From Sinonovacula constricta (lineage: Eukaryota > Mollusca > Bivalvia > Cardiida > Solecurtidae), in the NCBI GenBank assembly GCA_007844125.1, contig CM017558.1, positions 47,440,164 through 47,504,163 of the forward strand: a DNA stretch of 64,000 nucleotides. The letters run 5' to 3'. The translations under genes were made by a program, and so were the position numbers. This document shows positions 48,490 through 60,243 of the stretch, one piece after another. Below the pieces are notes generated by a model, which worked only from the letters and a program-made list of their open reading frames with translations, was not told the origin of the DNA and searched no databases. How positions within the stretch are numbered: the stretch's first letter is position 1; every line of letters begins with the position of its first letter.

Positions 48490-49985
48490 TAACTAGTCAA
48501 GCCTGCTAAATACACACTGATCAGGCTTACACACTGGGAGCTGTCTGATCAGGATCTGCACTATGCATTGATAAGGCTTACACACTGGGAGCTGTCTGAT
48601 CAGGATCTGCTCCATGGATTGATCAGGCTTAAACACTGGGAGCTGTCTGATCAGAATCTGCTCCATGGATTGATCAGGCTTAAACACCGGGAGCTGTCTG
48701 ATCAGAATCTGCTCCATGGATTGATCAGGCTTAAACACCGGGAGCTGTCTGATCAGGATCTGCACCATGTATTGATCAGGCTTAAACACCGGGAGCTGTC
48801 TGATCAGAATCTGCTCCATGGACTGATCAGGCTTACATACTGGGAACTGTTGGATCAGGATCTGCTCCATGGATTGATCAGGCTTAAACACCGGGAGCTG
48901 TCTGATCAGGATCTGCACCATGGATTGATCAGGCTTACACACTTGGAGATGTATGATCAGAATCTGCTCCATGGATTGATCAGGCTTACATACTGGGAGC
49001 TGTCTGATCAGGATCTGCACCATGGATTGATCAGGCTTAAACACCGGGAGCTGTCTGATCAGAATCTGCTCCATGGATTGATCAGGCTTACATACTGGGA
49101 GCTGTTGGATCAGGATCTGCTCCATGGATTGATCAGGCTTAAACACCGGGAGCTGTCTGATCAGGATCTGCACCATGGATTGATCAGGTTTACACACTTG
49201 GAGATGTATGATCAGAATCTGCTCCATGGATTGATCAGGCTTACATACTGGGAGCTGTTGGATCAGGATCTGCTCCATAGATTGATCAGGCTTAACCACT
49301 AGGAGCTGTCTGATCAGGATCTGATCCATAGATTGATAAGGCTTACACACCGGGAGCTGTCTGATCAGGATCTGATCCATAGATTGATAAGGCTTACACA
49401 CCGGGAGCTGTCTGATCAGGATCTGATCCATAGATTGATAAGGCTTAAACACCGGGAGCTGTCTGATCAGGATCTGATCCATGCATTGATAAGGCTTAAA
49501 CACCGGGAGCTGTCCGATCAGGATCTGCACCATGCACTGATCAGGCTTACACACCGGGAGCTGTCTGATCAGGATCTGCACCATGTATTGATCAGGCTAA
49601 CAGACTGGGAGCTGTCTGATCAGAATCTGATATATGAATTGATCAGACTTAAACACAGGGAGCTGTCTGATCAGGATTTGCATCATGTATTGATCAGGCT
49701 TACAGACTGGGAGCTGTCTGATCAGGATCTGATATATGAATTGATCAGGCTTAAACACCAGGAGCTGTCTGTTCAGGATCTACACCATGGATTGATCAGG
49801 CTTACAGACTGGGAGCTGTTTGATCAGGATCTGATATATGAATTGATCAGGCTTACACACCGGGAGCTGTCTGATCAGGATCTGCACCATGGATTGATCA
49901 GGCTTACAGACTGGGAGCTGTCGGATCAGGATCTGATCCATGCATTGATCAAGATCTGCTCTACTGGCTGCTTAGTCTCTATCAA
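48490..49985 (-). repeat. 51-bp minisatellite, 28 copies, inside a hairpin-repeat copy
   Basis: The unit is TGATCAGGCTTACACACTGG, GAGCTGTCTGATCAGGATCT, GCACCATGGAT (51 bp). From the first TGATCA at 48518 to the last at 49946 is exactly 28 x 51. The left flank (TTAACTAGTCAAGCCTGCTA) and right flank (GATCTGCTCTACTGGCTGCT, TAGTCTCT) match the two ends of the minus-orientation dispersed hairpin repeat, so the array expanded within one element copy. A five-unit block recurs at 255 bp (ACTTGGAGATGTATGATCAG at 48941 and 49196). Long open frames on both strands are artefacts of the period. Confidence 0.93.
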
Positions 49986-50499
49986 TAAGTTTTGTAACCT
50001 TTGCATTAAGCTGTAAAAAATGACTAAGAATTAAATTTGACATATTACTTAATGTAGCATGATATGGTTTAAACCATTATTCTATCATCAGCCCACAAGC
50101 TGAACTTTGAGTCAACCTGTCCCTAACTTAGAGATGCCTTGACATGAGCAGGTAATAAATGAATGTGCACCATTTGTGCCTATTGAGGCCCTATCATCTC
50201 ACAATGTTAGATCATGGAAAGCCATGAAGAAGTAAATGAGAGTTGAAGCAGAAATACACGACACAGTCAAGACATTGTCATCAAGACAAGGGTATTTCAT
50301 TCTTTTGTTGTCATGTTGACAACTGACCCTTAGTTACAAAAACTGCTTCTGCCTGATGTGTCACACTATTAAGCTAAATGTATGAAAATTTGCAGCACTT
50401 CCATAAATTAGCAACACATTTTTATGAACTTTTGAGATATTATTCTCAAACTGAAATAAAAATAAAATGTCAAGAACTCCAGAAAACTGGAGAGAAGGA
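49986..50499. other. Unique sequence
   Basis: No feature is supported. Confidence 0.45.
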
Positions 50500-50715
50500 G
50501 CAGACTTAGCTGAGTGTTAAGAGTCACTTGTCACTCCTCAGCCCCCTACTATGTGGGTTGGAGTCTCAATAGAGGCCAGAACTTTCACAGAGGAGGTCTA
50601 GAAGATGACCTGCCAAGCCGTAGCTTTACCCAGACATATGTCTGGGTCTTTGTTCAGCAAGAAATGCAGAATGAAACCAATATGACCACAATTGTGTTGA
50701 TGCAATGTATCTAAA
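50500..50715 (+). mobile_element. SINE-like dispersed repeat, family B
   Basis: GCAGACTTAGCTGAGTGTTA, AGCCCCCTACTATGTGGGTT, GAGGTCTAGAAGATGACCTG, CCCAGACATATGTCTGGGTC and CCACAATTGTGTTGATGCAA then TGTATCTAAAAATA follow family order. The CAGACATATGTCTG block is an exact palindrome in this copy. The B box is mutated (GGTTGGAGTC). Confidence 0.65.
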
Positions 50716-52184
50716 AATATAATCCAGACCTAGACAGCAGCATGAAATGAAGAGAACATCTATTGAAATGAAATCTGACTTACTTTACCTGAAATTGTTG
50801 AATAAACCACAACAGTCACAATTTGAACATTGCTTACTCACTACAACATCCTTCCTGCGGGCCTAAAGAACACTGGTTTTACACTTATATAGTCTGACAA
50901 ATACTACTTTCTATATATGACATTAATATCACCTGTCTTTTATAGGTTGTGACTACTCATCGAAAAATCAAAAAGCATTTTCAAAAAAAAAAAGTATTTT
51001 TTCTTCTTTTTTTTTAGTCATTAATTTTCATTTATCAGTTCTCCAATGCAGCATCTCAGTTAAGCGCCTTAATAATGCTCTTCCGTAATAAAAATATAAA
51101 AAATTAAACCTTGATAAACAATTAACAATTCAGGACAGTAAAAAGCAACAAAGGAGCAGACCTTTGATTTATATGCAAAAGTCAGTGGAGTGTTAAGTTA
51201 AAAAATAATAACGTTGTGGCATGATGGCCAAATGTGGAGAACAATGACATTAAATAAAATGACAAGAAATTTCAATAAATCTTATTTCATCTTGATAAGA
51301 AACCCTTCATCTGAACAATGCTAGGTTGACACAACTATATCAGCAGTGACCAGGGCTCTGTGATTTATGAAATCGAGTTTTTTTAGCCAACGTATGCCAT
51401 AGTCAGATCTGACAAAGGTGGCACAATGATTGAGTGATAATTATTAGTCAAAACACATTTCCTGTGTTAATGGGAAATCAATTTTTTGGAAAGCATAACC
51501 ATATTGTCCATTATAAAAAACTGAAAGCTAAATAATATATTTATAAAACAGCCAACTAATTGTACAGCAAACAAACCAATGTCATTAAACAACTGATGCA
51601 TCCCATATTAAATGGTCAAATCATAAACTGGCATTATATATCAGTTCAAATTAATGCTTTTCAAATGAAATGTAAGAAAACACACATTCCATGATCAACC
51701 AACTAGGATATCAAATCAAATCAACAGACTATACTAAAACTTCCAGTTAGAATCTCTATCTCAGATTTGCACCTATACAAGGGCAATGGAGGACACTGGT
51801 GAAGTGAAAATTGTCTCCCTTGTTCATTGTCTCCCTTGTTAGATAATATCTGAGGTAGTCCATAAAGCAGATAGGTCTGTTTAGTTGAAAATCTTGGACT
51901 TTATTGCCTGCTATTTTTTATATAAATTGTGTCATTGTAGACAATGAAATTTCTTACATTTGAATAAATATGAGCTCTAAATACATTAACATACTTAAGG
52001 AGATATGTTATTTTATCAAGAACAAAGGCATGTTTGTTGATGAGGTTGATCAGAGTTTCATAATGCAAGCACTAAAGTCAACATGAACTCCAAAGAGGAC
52101 AAGCAAACAAACTGAGTAATCCAAATAAATGGATGTACCTGCATGCAGAAGGTATTTAGGAGGATTCTATCCACTAATGTGTCT
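50716..52184. other. Unique AT-rich sequence
   Basis: No gene is supported. Facing A and T homopolymer runs lie at 50983-51016. A 14-bp TGTCTCCCTTGTT-type duplication lies near 51811-51840. Confidence 0.45.
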
Positions 52185-52240
52185 CATTACATGTGGTAAA
52201 GTCATCAAGCAGACCTGTGTTGCACCAGTGGTTCTACCCA
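52185..52240 (+). mobile_element. SINE-like family B, small fragment
   Basis: ACATGTGGTAAAGTCATCAA, GCAGACCTGTGTTGCACCAG, TGGTTCTACCCAGA matches the centre of family B. Confidence 0.4.
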
Positions 52241-52624
52241 GATAGTGTTATAATAGTTGGACATTATTCTGATATCAATAGCAAATTACTCATGCATAAA
52301 GGGTTGGCACCTGAGATGCTTTCTGACAATCCCCTGACCAACTTGGTCCCTGCCAGGTGTCCTGATTTATTGGAGGCTGACCCAGTGAAGCTGAACATTA
52401 AACACCTTTAATTGGTTGCCTGAATCAATTATAATAGTCAAAGGTAGAGCCTCTCATCCTGGTGGTCCTATTTGCTCAGCTGTTGGATAGGATAGGAGGG
52501 CTTTGATCTCAACTCACCACTTAAAAATGGCTTAACCCCACTCCTTCACTACCCATTTATAAATCTTTTTTCTTAACACATGCTTGCATAATTATATGAT
52601 ATGCAACAAGATATTCTGCTTGAG

Positions 52625-52735
52625 ACTTGATTAGCAACAAATGGTGTAGATGTTGATCAGACAGCTTCCAGCAGAAGCTCACTTATCTGGATATACAATT
52701 TTGATCATAAATGCTTAGATGGCTAACAATTGATA
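52625..52735 (+). repeat. Hairpin-core dispersed repeat copy
   Basis: GAGACTTGATTAGCAACAAA, TGGTGTAGATGTTGATCAGA, CAGCTTCCAGCAGAAGCTCA, CTTATCTGGATATACAATTT and AAATGCTTAGATGGCTAACA keep the family order with divergence. Confidence 0.65.
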
Positions 52736-55144
52736 CTGGGTCTTTCAAATACATGTACGTCAATTTGATGGTAAAACCTAGTATTCATACATATGAGGTA
52801 TATGCTTATGCTGATAGTACTTTTAAATGTTGTAATTATTTGTTAGATTTTCCCTTTCAGAGATAAATGGAATCGACAGAAAATTTATCTGTTGTATCAA
52901 TGGGACAAACTCCATCTCTCAACTCTAAAGGCGTAATCTCAACATAGTGAGCAGTACATGAAACCTATACTTATTGAGTCCCTATGTTGTAACACAAAGT
53001 GACCAAACAATTGTTCATGGAGCTATTTTTCATGGAGACAGTGTCTAGCCAGTGTCACATAAAGGTGTACTCAGATCACAATGGCTGTATCGTCTCTAGA
53101 AGGATCAAGGAACTGAATTACTTCCATAAAATATTCCTTCTGACCAGACACTAGCCAACTGCTATATATCCTACGCAATGGAAGCAAAAAGGATGCATCT
53201 TTTGAAATAGTCACATTGGAAGTTATGTTCATCTTGCACTAAGTCTCGGAATTGTCCACAAGCAGTCGCCATTGTGATAATGCAAACAACTTGTGAATAT
53301 GCAAATAAGCAATGTAAATAAGTCTGCATTAAATAACAGTCTTTTTCAAATTATATTCAGAATATAAATATTTTTTAAGGTTAAGGAGAACTGAAATGAT
53401 GCTAAGAATCAACTTTGAATAATAATTTCTTACAGACTTGCTAGACTTGTCTGATATATTAGTATACTATCAAAGGAATTAATGCTATTTTATGTTTGCT
53501 TGTTCATGGGATGCTTTAGGAAGTTAAAATTGCTGAAAACCCTGAAAAAAATGTATCCAATAGCTGCAAGCACTTGATGGTAAGTGTAATGTTCAGTCAC
53601 TTACATAACTGTAATGAAAGAAAACTGATGCACCATAATTTTACAAACAAGCTGTGTATCAACTAATTCTGCAGCAGTTTTTTTTACAGAAAATCTACTT
53701 CCTGAACAATGAGTCAGAAAGACATTTCAAACCTCCAACCCTAAAGACACCAACATTTTCCCAACTTTACTGACCTTAATGACAACCAAATGACATCAGA
53801 CAATAAAATCCAGAGAGGCACTTTCTAGGCAGACAGCAATTTTTATTTGTCAATACGGTGTTTTCATACTGCAACATTCCCAATGTCGTTATTGGACCTC
53901 ATAATGATGAAAAGGGTATTTTTCATATAAAATGTGGATTTGTTTGCTAAGAATATTAAACTAAAAGTATTGATTTAACTATAAACAGTATGGATCTCTG
54001 GCTCTGTAGGATAGGATGTGGGCAACAAAGAGTAGTTCAGCAAACCACTGACATCTTTTTTTCTTTTCTGTTCTTTTTGTCCATCATTGGGAGTATGGAT
54101 GTTTAAATGATTTCTGTAATAATCAGGACCTTTGTCAATAGTTCAATATTAATGTGGCACCTTTCTTCCTTCTTGTTTTGAATTTAACAAAGCAACTTCC
54201 AGATATTTTTCATTTGATCTAACAGAAAAATAGGAAAAGGTCTTATGATAATAACTGCATACATCAAAACTTGAAAATGCAAAATAGGACAAAGCATTAA
54301 CGTGCAAAGAAAATATAAAATGGAAAAAAATAACTCAAATGAGGTTTTACACAACTTGAGGCAAATCAACATTTACTGCCTTACTTTCTAAGAACAGTAC
54401 AAGGATCACCTTGGGTTCTAAACATGGAGGGAAGTGGTGTTTCAAGGCTGTGACTGTGGTTCAGTCTTGCTCTCTTGAGGAAAGGTTCAACTTTTAGCCC
54501 TTTTGCATTAAAATTGCATGCAGGCTCTTTTTATTTCAAATGCTCATTACTTTCTGAAACATACAATCCTTCATTGACCGAGAATCAATAACAATCTATC
54601 AGCTTTAAGGACTGTACATGACAATAATAAATCAACAAACAAGCAGGAACAAACACAACAATACAAGAACAATACAACCAACAAGTGACATGTTCCTCTT
54701 TGCCATATCTGAAGCAATGTCAAATAAATATCAGTGATAAATCTTGATGGATATAAAAACATCTTGACAACAGGAATTAACCCCAATTCCATTAGCAGTG
54801 GGGCTTCGAGAATTTCTTCAGATTATCTGTGAAACTTCTTCCACCATCTACTGTATGGGAAGAGTAACAATGCAGCCTCTTGTAGCGAGAGTCTTAAATA
54901 ATATATGAAGGCACATTTTAGACCAGTGAAATGGCTGCCAAGCATGAAACTTGAAGACATGTAATATGGCTTTAATTTCTATTCAAAGAGAAAGATGCCA
55001 TTCCAACCCACACTTACAACAGGAATGCCTGAAATCTTGGTGAGATACATGTTTGGAGTGCTAACACATAGCCTACCACAACCCATTCTAAATATTAAGG
55101 TAATCGCCAATAACTTTATTCACAAGTAACAAGACATATTGTTG
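52736..55144. other. Unique sequence with a possible regulatory segment at 53200-53340
   Basis: A strong acceptor-like string (GTTAGATTTTCCCTTTCAG, ending 52860) is followed by a short open frame but no convincing donor. At 53270-53276 CATTGTG (SOX type) lies 22 bp before an exact octamer ATGCAAAT (53299-53306), in repeat-free sequence. Nothing else is recognised. Confidence 0.3.
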
Positions 55145-55795
55145 TAGACTTAGGAGCAAATGTAGATACTGAGCATATAACTGTCAGAAGGAAATGGCTG
55201 ATCTGGATCTATGCTAATTGATTTGGCTAAAATGGATCTATGCTAATTGCTTTGGCTAAAATGGATTTATGCTCATTGCTTTGGCTGAAATGGATCTATG
55301 TTAACTGCCTTACCTAATCTGGATCTATGTTAACTGCCTTGGCTGATCTGGATCTATGTTAACTGCCTTGGCTGATCTGGCTCTACGCTAACTGCCTTGA
55401 CTGATCTGGCTCTATGCTAACTGCTTTGGCTGATCTGGATCTATGCTAACTGCCTTGGCTGATCTGGATCTATGCTAACTGCTTTGGCTGATCTGGATCT
55501 ATGCTAACTGCCTTGGCTGATCTGGATCAATGCTTATTGCATTGGCTGATCTGGACCTATGTTAACTGCCTTGGCTGATCTGGATCTATGCTAACTGCCT
55601 TGGCTGATCTGGATCTATGCTAACTGCTTTGGCTGATCTGGATCTATGCTAACTGCCTTGGCTGATCTGGATCAATGCTTATTGCCTTAAGTGATCAGAA
55701 TCTATGCTAATTGCTTTGGCTGATCTGGATCTATGCCTATTGCCTAAGTCTGATCAAAGCATTCTTCGCAGGCTGAAAGTTAATTTCCAGTCCTT
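55145..55795 (+). repeat. 29-bp minisatellite, about 19 copies, inside a hairpin-repeat copy
   Basis: The unit is GGATCTATGCTAACTGCCTT, GGCTGATCT (29 bp). Units start at 55205 and the last at 55728. The left flank (GTAGACTTAGGAGCAAATGT, AGATACTGAGCATATAACTG, TCAGAAGGAAATGGCTGATC) and right flank (TGCCTAAGTCTGATCAAAGC, CGCAGGCTGAAAGTTAA) are the two ends of a plus-orientation hairpin repeat. The first two units have GGCTAAAAT in place of GGCTGATCT. Confidence 0.92.
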
Positions 55796-55909
55796 TGTTT
55801 TCTTTGAAAACAGCTTATGGCAATTATGAAACTATCATTACACCCTTGCAGCAAGATGAGCGCATTGATTATACATGTATCTCAGAATAAATTAAAATGA
55901 TTTTGAAAA

Positions 55910-55970
55910 TCTGGCTGATCAAAATCTACACTGTTAGCATATGCTTGATAACTTCATGCTTTGTAGTGAA
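55910..55970 (+). repeat. Hairpin-core dispersed repeat, right-arm fragment
   Basis: ATCTGGCTGATCAAAATCTA, CACTGTTAGCATATGCTTGA, TAACTTC matches the right half of the family. Confidence 0.5.
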
Positions 55971-56579
55971 CGATGAGTGAATGATAGAAACTCAAGAACT
56001 AATATATGTATAAAAAAGATACTGCAGCATTACAACACAAGGGCGTTGAGAAAAGTAATTGCTGAATATCAAATCACAATTTACAATGGGCAACATTGTA
56101 ACAGTTACAATGGTTTAATGTCAGTTTACACCCATTATATCTTATTTTAATTGCTCATTTATACTGAATTCATAGTTATCTGAACTCAATAATCTGAATC
56201 TGGACTGCTTACTCAAATCAATATATAGATATGTAGGAAAAAAGAAATATCTTTAACAAAAGATATGCGGTGTTGGTTAGACTTTGAACACTTGTACATT
56301 TTCTGAGAATATTTTACGATGTTTAAATGCCATTATTTACTCCAATAATAAGATCTCCACTTTTGTAAATCATAAAATGCACTTTGAATATATTTTAACC
56401 TACTTGTCTGCTTATTGTTTTCATAGATTAAAATTCAGACACATGGCTTTGTAAAATGCACATTGTTTTTAAAACATCAATGCAAAAAAGAACAAGTAAA
56501 GTTTAATAAAAACTATACTTTATAAAATCTGACTAGACTTTATTAAATCACACAAATTTAGTGAGACAGTGGTGGCAGA
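55971..56579. other. AT-rich unique sequence
   Basis: No feature is supported. Confidence 0.45.
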
Positions 56580-56830
56580 ATGACGGAAGCAGTCACTGCG
56601 GAGATGTTTGAATGCAGCCATCATAATATACTTGATAAATGTAGTCATCTGTGATATAGCAGCAGTTTTTTGCAAACAGTGTGTTTACAGGTGGTTGATT
56701 ATGTGGTGTGTTCTTTGTTTAGATGAGTATAGGTAATTTCTACCAATGCATGCAGCTAAAATACTCATCTGGTGTTGCCTCAACTTTGTAATATTGAGAT
56801 TAAACAGCTACAACAAAAGTAAAAACTAAA
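56580..56830 (+). repeat. Two-copy dispersed segment, family D
   Basis: Partner of 43275-43560; see that entry for the matching blocks. Order and spacing of the blocks are similar in the two copies. Confidence 0.5.
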
Positions 56831-59800
56831 ATACAACAAACAAGACATGATGATTTAAGATTTGGGGTAAGTTTCATTGGAAAAGTTACATGATATAGAT
56901 TGAGGCTAGGTGTTTCCTAATCAACGAGGGATTGGTACCATCATACACTGTTTGTTGTATATACACACCCTAATACAATGTTTGTTAATTATAATCATGC
57001 TTGAATTTCTTTTGCGAATTTATAGGCAAGTATTATTGTTCGAAGTCTCCAGGAAATAATATTATGATTTTACAAAGGAATAATGCCATGTCATATAAAT
57101 GTGGAACTTTTATGACCAAATCTTACATAACTTAAAATGATATCAATCAGCTGGTGACCTTGAAAAAACACATGATTTTTTAAGTGTCATATCTAGAAGA
57201 GCATTATTTTTAACGTTCAAAATGCTATCTAATTATCTTATTTATTCAACAATTTGCTGAAAGTACTTTTACTAAAATTGTATGTAAATTTAAAGCAGTT
57301 AAAATAAAGAACACACATCCACTACATCAGAGCAAAACTATTTTGACATCAAAATTCATATTAATTATACAAGAAAAACAAATTAAGTTTCCTGTAAATA
57401 TAACTTGCCATAACTTATAAATGGGCTCCATGATAATTATAAAGGAATTCAAGGTCATGATAAATCAAGTCTAGAATGACAGTGTACCCCTTCACATTGA
57501 TTTTTAACTAACCATTACCATGTACTGAAATTCAAATATTTCCCATTAATTTTTCTCCTGTACCATAATTATCCTATCAAATGGGCGTATAGTAACACAA
57601 TGTAATGTTTCTGCAGTCCTGCTATGCAAGACATTGCGGAAGTGATGTAACATGAGTCAATTATATCGACAGAATTTAGCTCGCCTCTGAAACTGATAGG
57701 TTGACAGTTCGTCCTAAATTCTCATCCTTTGTCATTGTAACTATACATATTTGGGTTTGAGAGAAATGAGGAAATAAAATCACAGCGTTAATTATAGTGC
57801 TGATATTACATGTGTGTTGTATTTTATTTGTAGTTGCCAAACAATTTGTGATTTTGTTTAAGTATGATATTAGATGAAAGAATGTTGCATGATAAAAATA
57901 CTGTTTATGAGTAAAACAATTATATAAAATTGCTAACTATAGAAAAATTGTCTTTGCAAAAAAAGGAATTGAAAAAAATAAACTACAAATATAAAAAATA
58001 AACTGGACTTGGATCAATAGAAGACCAATGTGCTACGTCATAATCAAAACCCAATCAAATCTTAATTAATTATTTATGTTCCATTAATATCCCACATTAG
58101 TCAAGTAGTAATTTATTGACAAAATGCATGACTCAAGAAACTTGTCTTATTAAATCAATTAATTAAGACATAGGCATCTGTTTGGGTAAAAAATGGTTCC
58201 AACAAAATTATAAAAGTGTCAGGTCAAGAATTTCTCTTTTCTGTCTTTTCTTGTTTCACAAAGTGTTTTTTTTTTCCATAAAACTTGGAAGTTTTAGATA
58301 GTTTCAAAATTTCACAAGAAAATTACACTGGAACAAACAGATTGTTTATTGCATTCTGATGGTTATGACATCAATGATAAAAGTTTCTGCGCTTCTACGA
58401 AAACATTGCAGAACAACCCATGGGATATGTAAGATGCTTCCTAAGTACACATTTTATTTTTTTTATAAAATTAATAAAATTATTTCTATGCTATTGTTAT
58501 TCTCCATATTGTGAGCTTAAACTCAGTTTTGAAACTTGCACTTAACCCTGTGTCAAGGTTTTACACAAAAACAGTAGAAAGGGATAAAATAATAATATAT
58601 ATTTTTTTAAAGTTATGGAAACAAATCAAAACTATGCCCCCCAATCTATATACGTAATCTGTACATTTTTAATGACATTAATTAGATAGACTGCAACCAT
58701 TATGTGGCAATTTAAATTCAAAACAGTAGTTTAGAATTTTTGTGGTTATATTAAAAGAATACAAAGACATGCAAAGACATTACATCTGTATATAACCATG
58801 TTATTACAGACATATCAGAGATAGCAATATGACAGTAATTGTGTTAGAAAAGAAAAACAAACAACTGTTGAAATTAGTAGGAGTGTTGCACTTAAGAAGC
58901 CACTTTTTGTTCAGTTCCATTATCATTATAAGCAATTATATACCATTATCTAGTTAGGGAATTTTTTTTTAAAGTGGAAACAAAATAGCATGGAGCAATT
59001 AGTAGGTTGATGATTGCAATAAATAGGGTAATTTGTTCTGAAAATGTGCACAAATGTTTTAAAAGTCTCCTTTGAATGAATTGTAAAAGGTTAGAAGTGT
59101 AAGTTTGTCACCGGTGTAAAGACAACCAAGTTATGTGAACAATCACACAGAACTCTGTGGGTTAAACCTCATGGAGACATGTACAATTACTGGTTTAGAG
59201 GCTTTATGATACATAATGTATAACTGAGACAAGTCAAACTGTTCACATTTTCAATCAGAAGCCCTCTACTACTGTCATTCGTTCACTTAGCTTTTCTTAA
59301 TAGCATTGTGTTCGAGTATGAGAATTTTATTGATAAAATGTTGACAATATAAATTAATATAACTTATTATTAGTGTTATTATAAATGTTAATAATATGTT
59401 CAATAATAATAGAGAAAATTCACTTGTTTTAAACTAAATAATTATTGTTCTTCATTTAAAAGTTAATAAACACTATAGAAAATAAGAAGGGGGTGCATTT
59501 TTCAATAAAATACCAAATAAATGCTATTTGTTTTGATAAAGCCAATGATACTTAAAAAGTTTTAGTTGTTCTTGAGACAATATGATCTAGAGAAACTTGA
59601 TCTGCAAATTCTTAGAAATGTTTTTATTGTGCAAATAGCTATACAAATAGCTTGTAGAACATGCCAAACTTCAGGGTTTGTATTTCTGCCTGCAGACTTT
59701 TATACGTCTCGGCTGGGTTATAAATAATTGCGATCAAGCTATAGGAAAATAAATCCTCAAGGCGCCTACAATACTTCAAATCATAACTGTCGATTTCTGA

Positions 59801-60188
59801 GAAAACCATTTTGAATAGCACACAGTTTAAATTCTATAGATATTGTGGAATAAACTTGGATTGCATGAAGATATTTTGTTAACTCATAAGGATTTTTTGT
59901 AGGTTGATGGACTTGAGGTGTCTGAAGTAATTATATAACATTTTATATTTATTGATATGAGGTAGGAAATAAGATTTTCCAATTATAAATTATGGTTTTC
60001 TCAAAAATCTGCATCACTTTACAATTAATTAATTTTAGTGACACAATTAAAAATATGTGTACACAAACAGGATGTAAAAGTAATATTTTACTTCATAACA
60101 ACAATTAAAAACCACATACTATATTAACTAACAAAAAAAAAAGAGTCATTGCCCACAGAGAAATATGAAGTAAAATTGAATAGCTTAC
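56831..60188. other. AT-rich unique sequence with a candidate conserved block at 57440-58170
   Basis: Within 57440-58170 there are retained CpGs (for example GACAGTTCGTCC and CTACGTCATAATC, the latter a CRE-like site). TCTTAATTAATT also occurs in both orientations about 90 bp apart, a double homeodomain-type site. No repeats or frames are seen. Elsewhere nothing is supported. Confidence 0.25.
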
Positions 60189-60243
60189 CTTTTCTGTGAA
60201 ATAAATCCTTGTGCTTATGGTTCTGTAGTTTTGTCACTCAATC
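60189..60243 (-). other. Candidate non-coding (5' UTR-type) exon
   Basis: On the minus strand this 55-bp segment follows an acceptor (GGTATCTACCTTTATTCCAG) and is followed by a strong donor, AAAAG then GTAAGCT. It has stops in all frames and no ATG. With 32094-32180 it could form part of an AUG-free leader spliced over about 28 kb, transcribed right to left. Short length makes chance possible. Confidence 0.33.

Noticed and set aside
48493..50016. Open frames of 363 codons (minus) and 244 and 227 codons (plus)
   Set aside because: All lie in the 51-bp array and follow its period.
52861..52930. Plus-strand exon after a strong acceptor-like sequence
   Set aside because: No usable donor follows and all frames stop within about 75 bp. 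A T-rich stretch ending in CAG is expected by chance in this composition.
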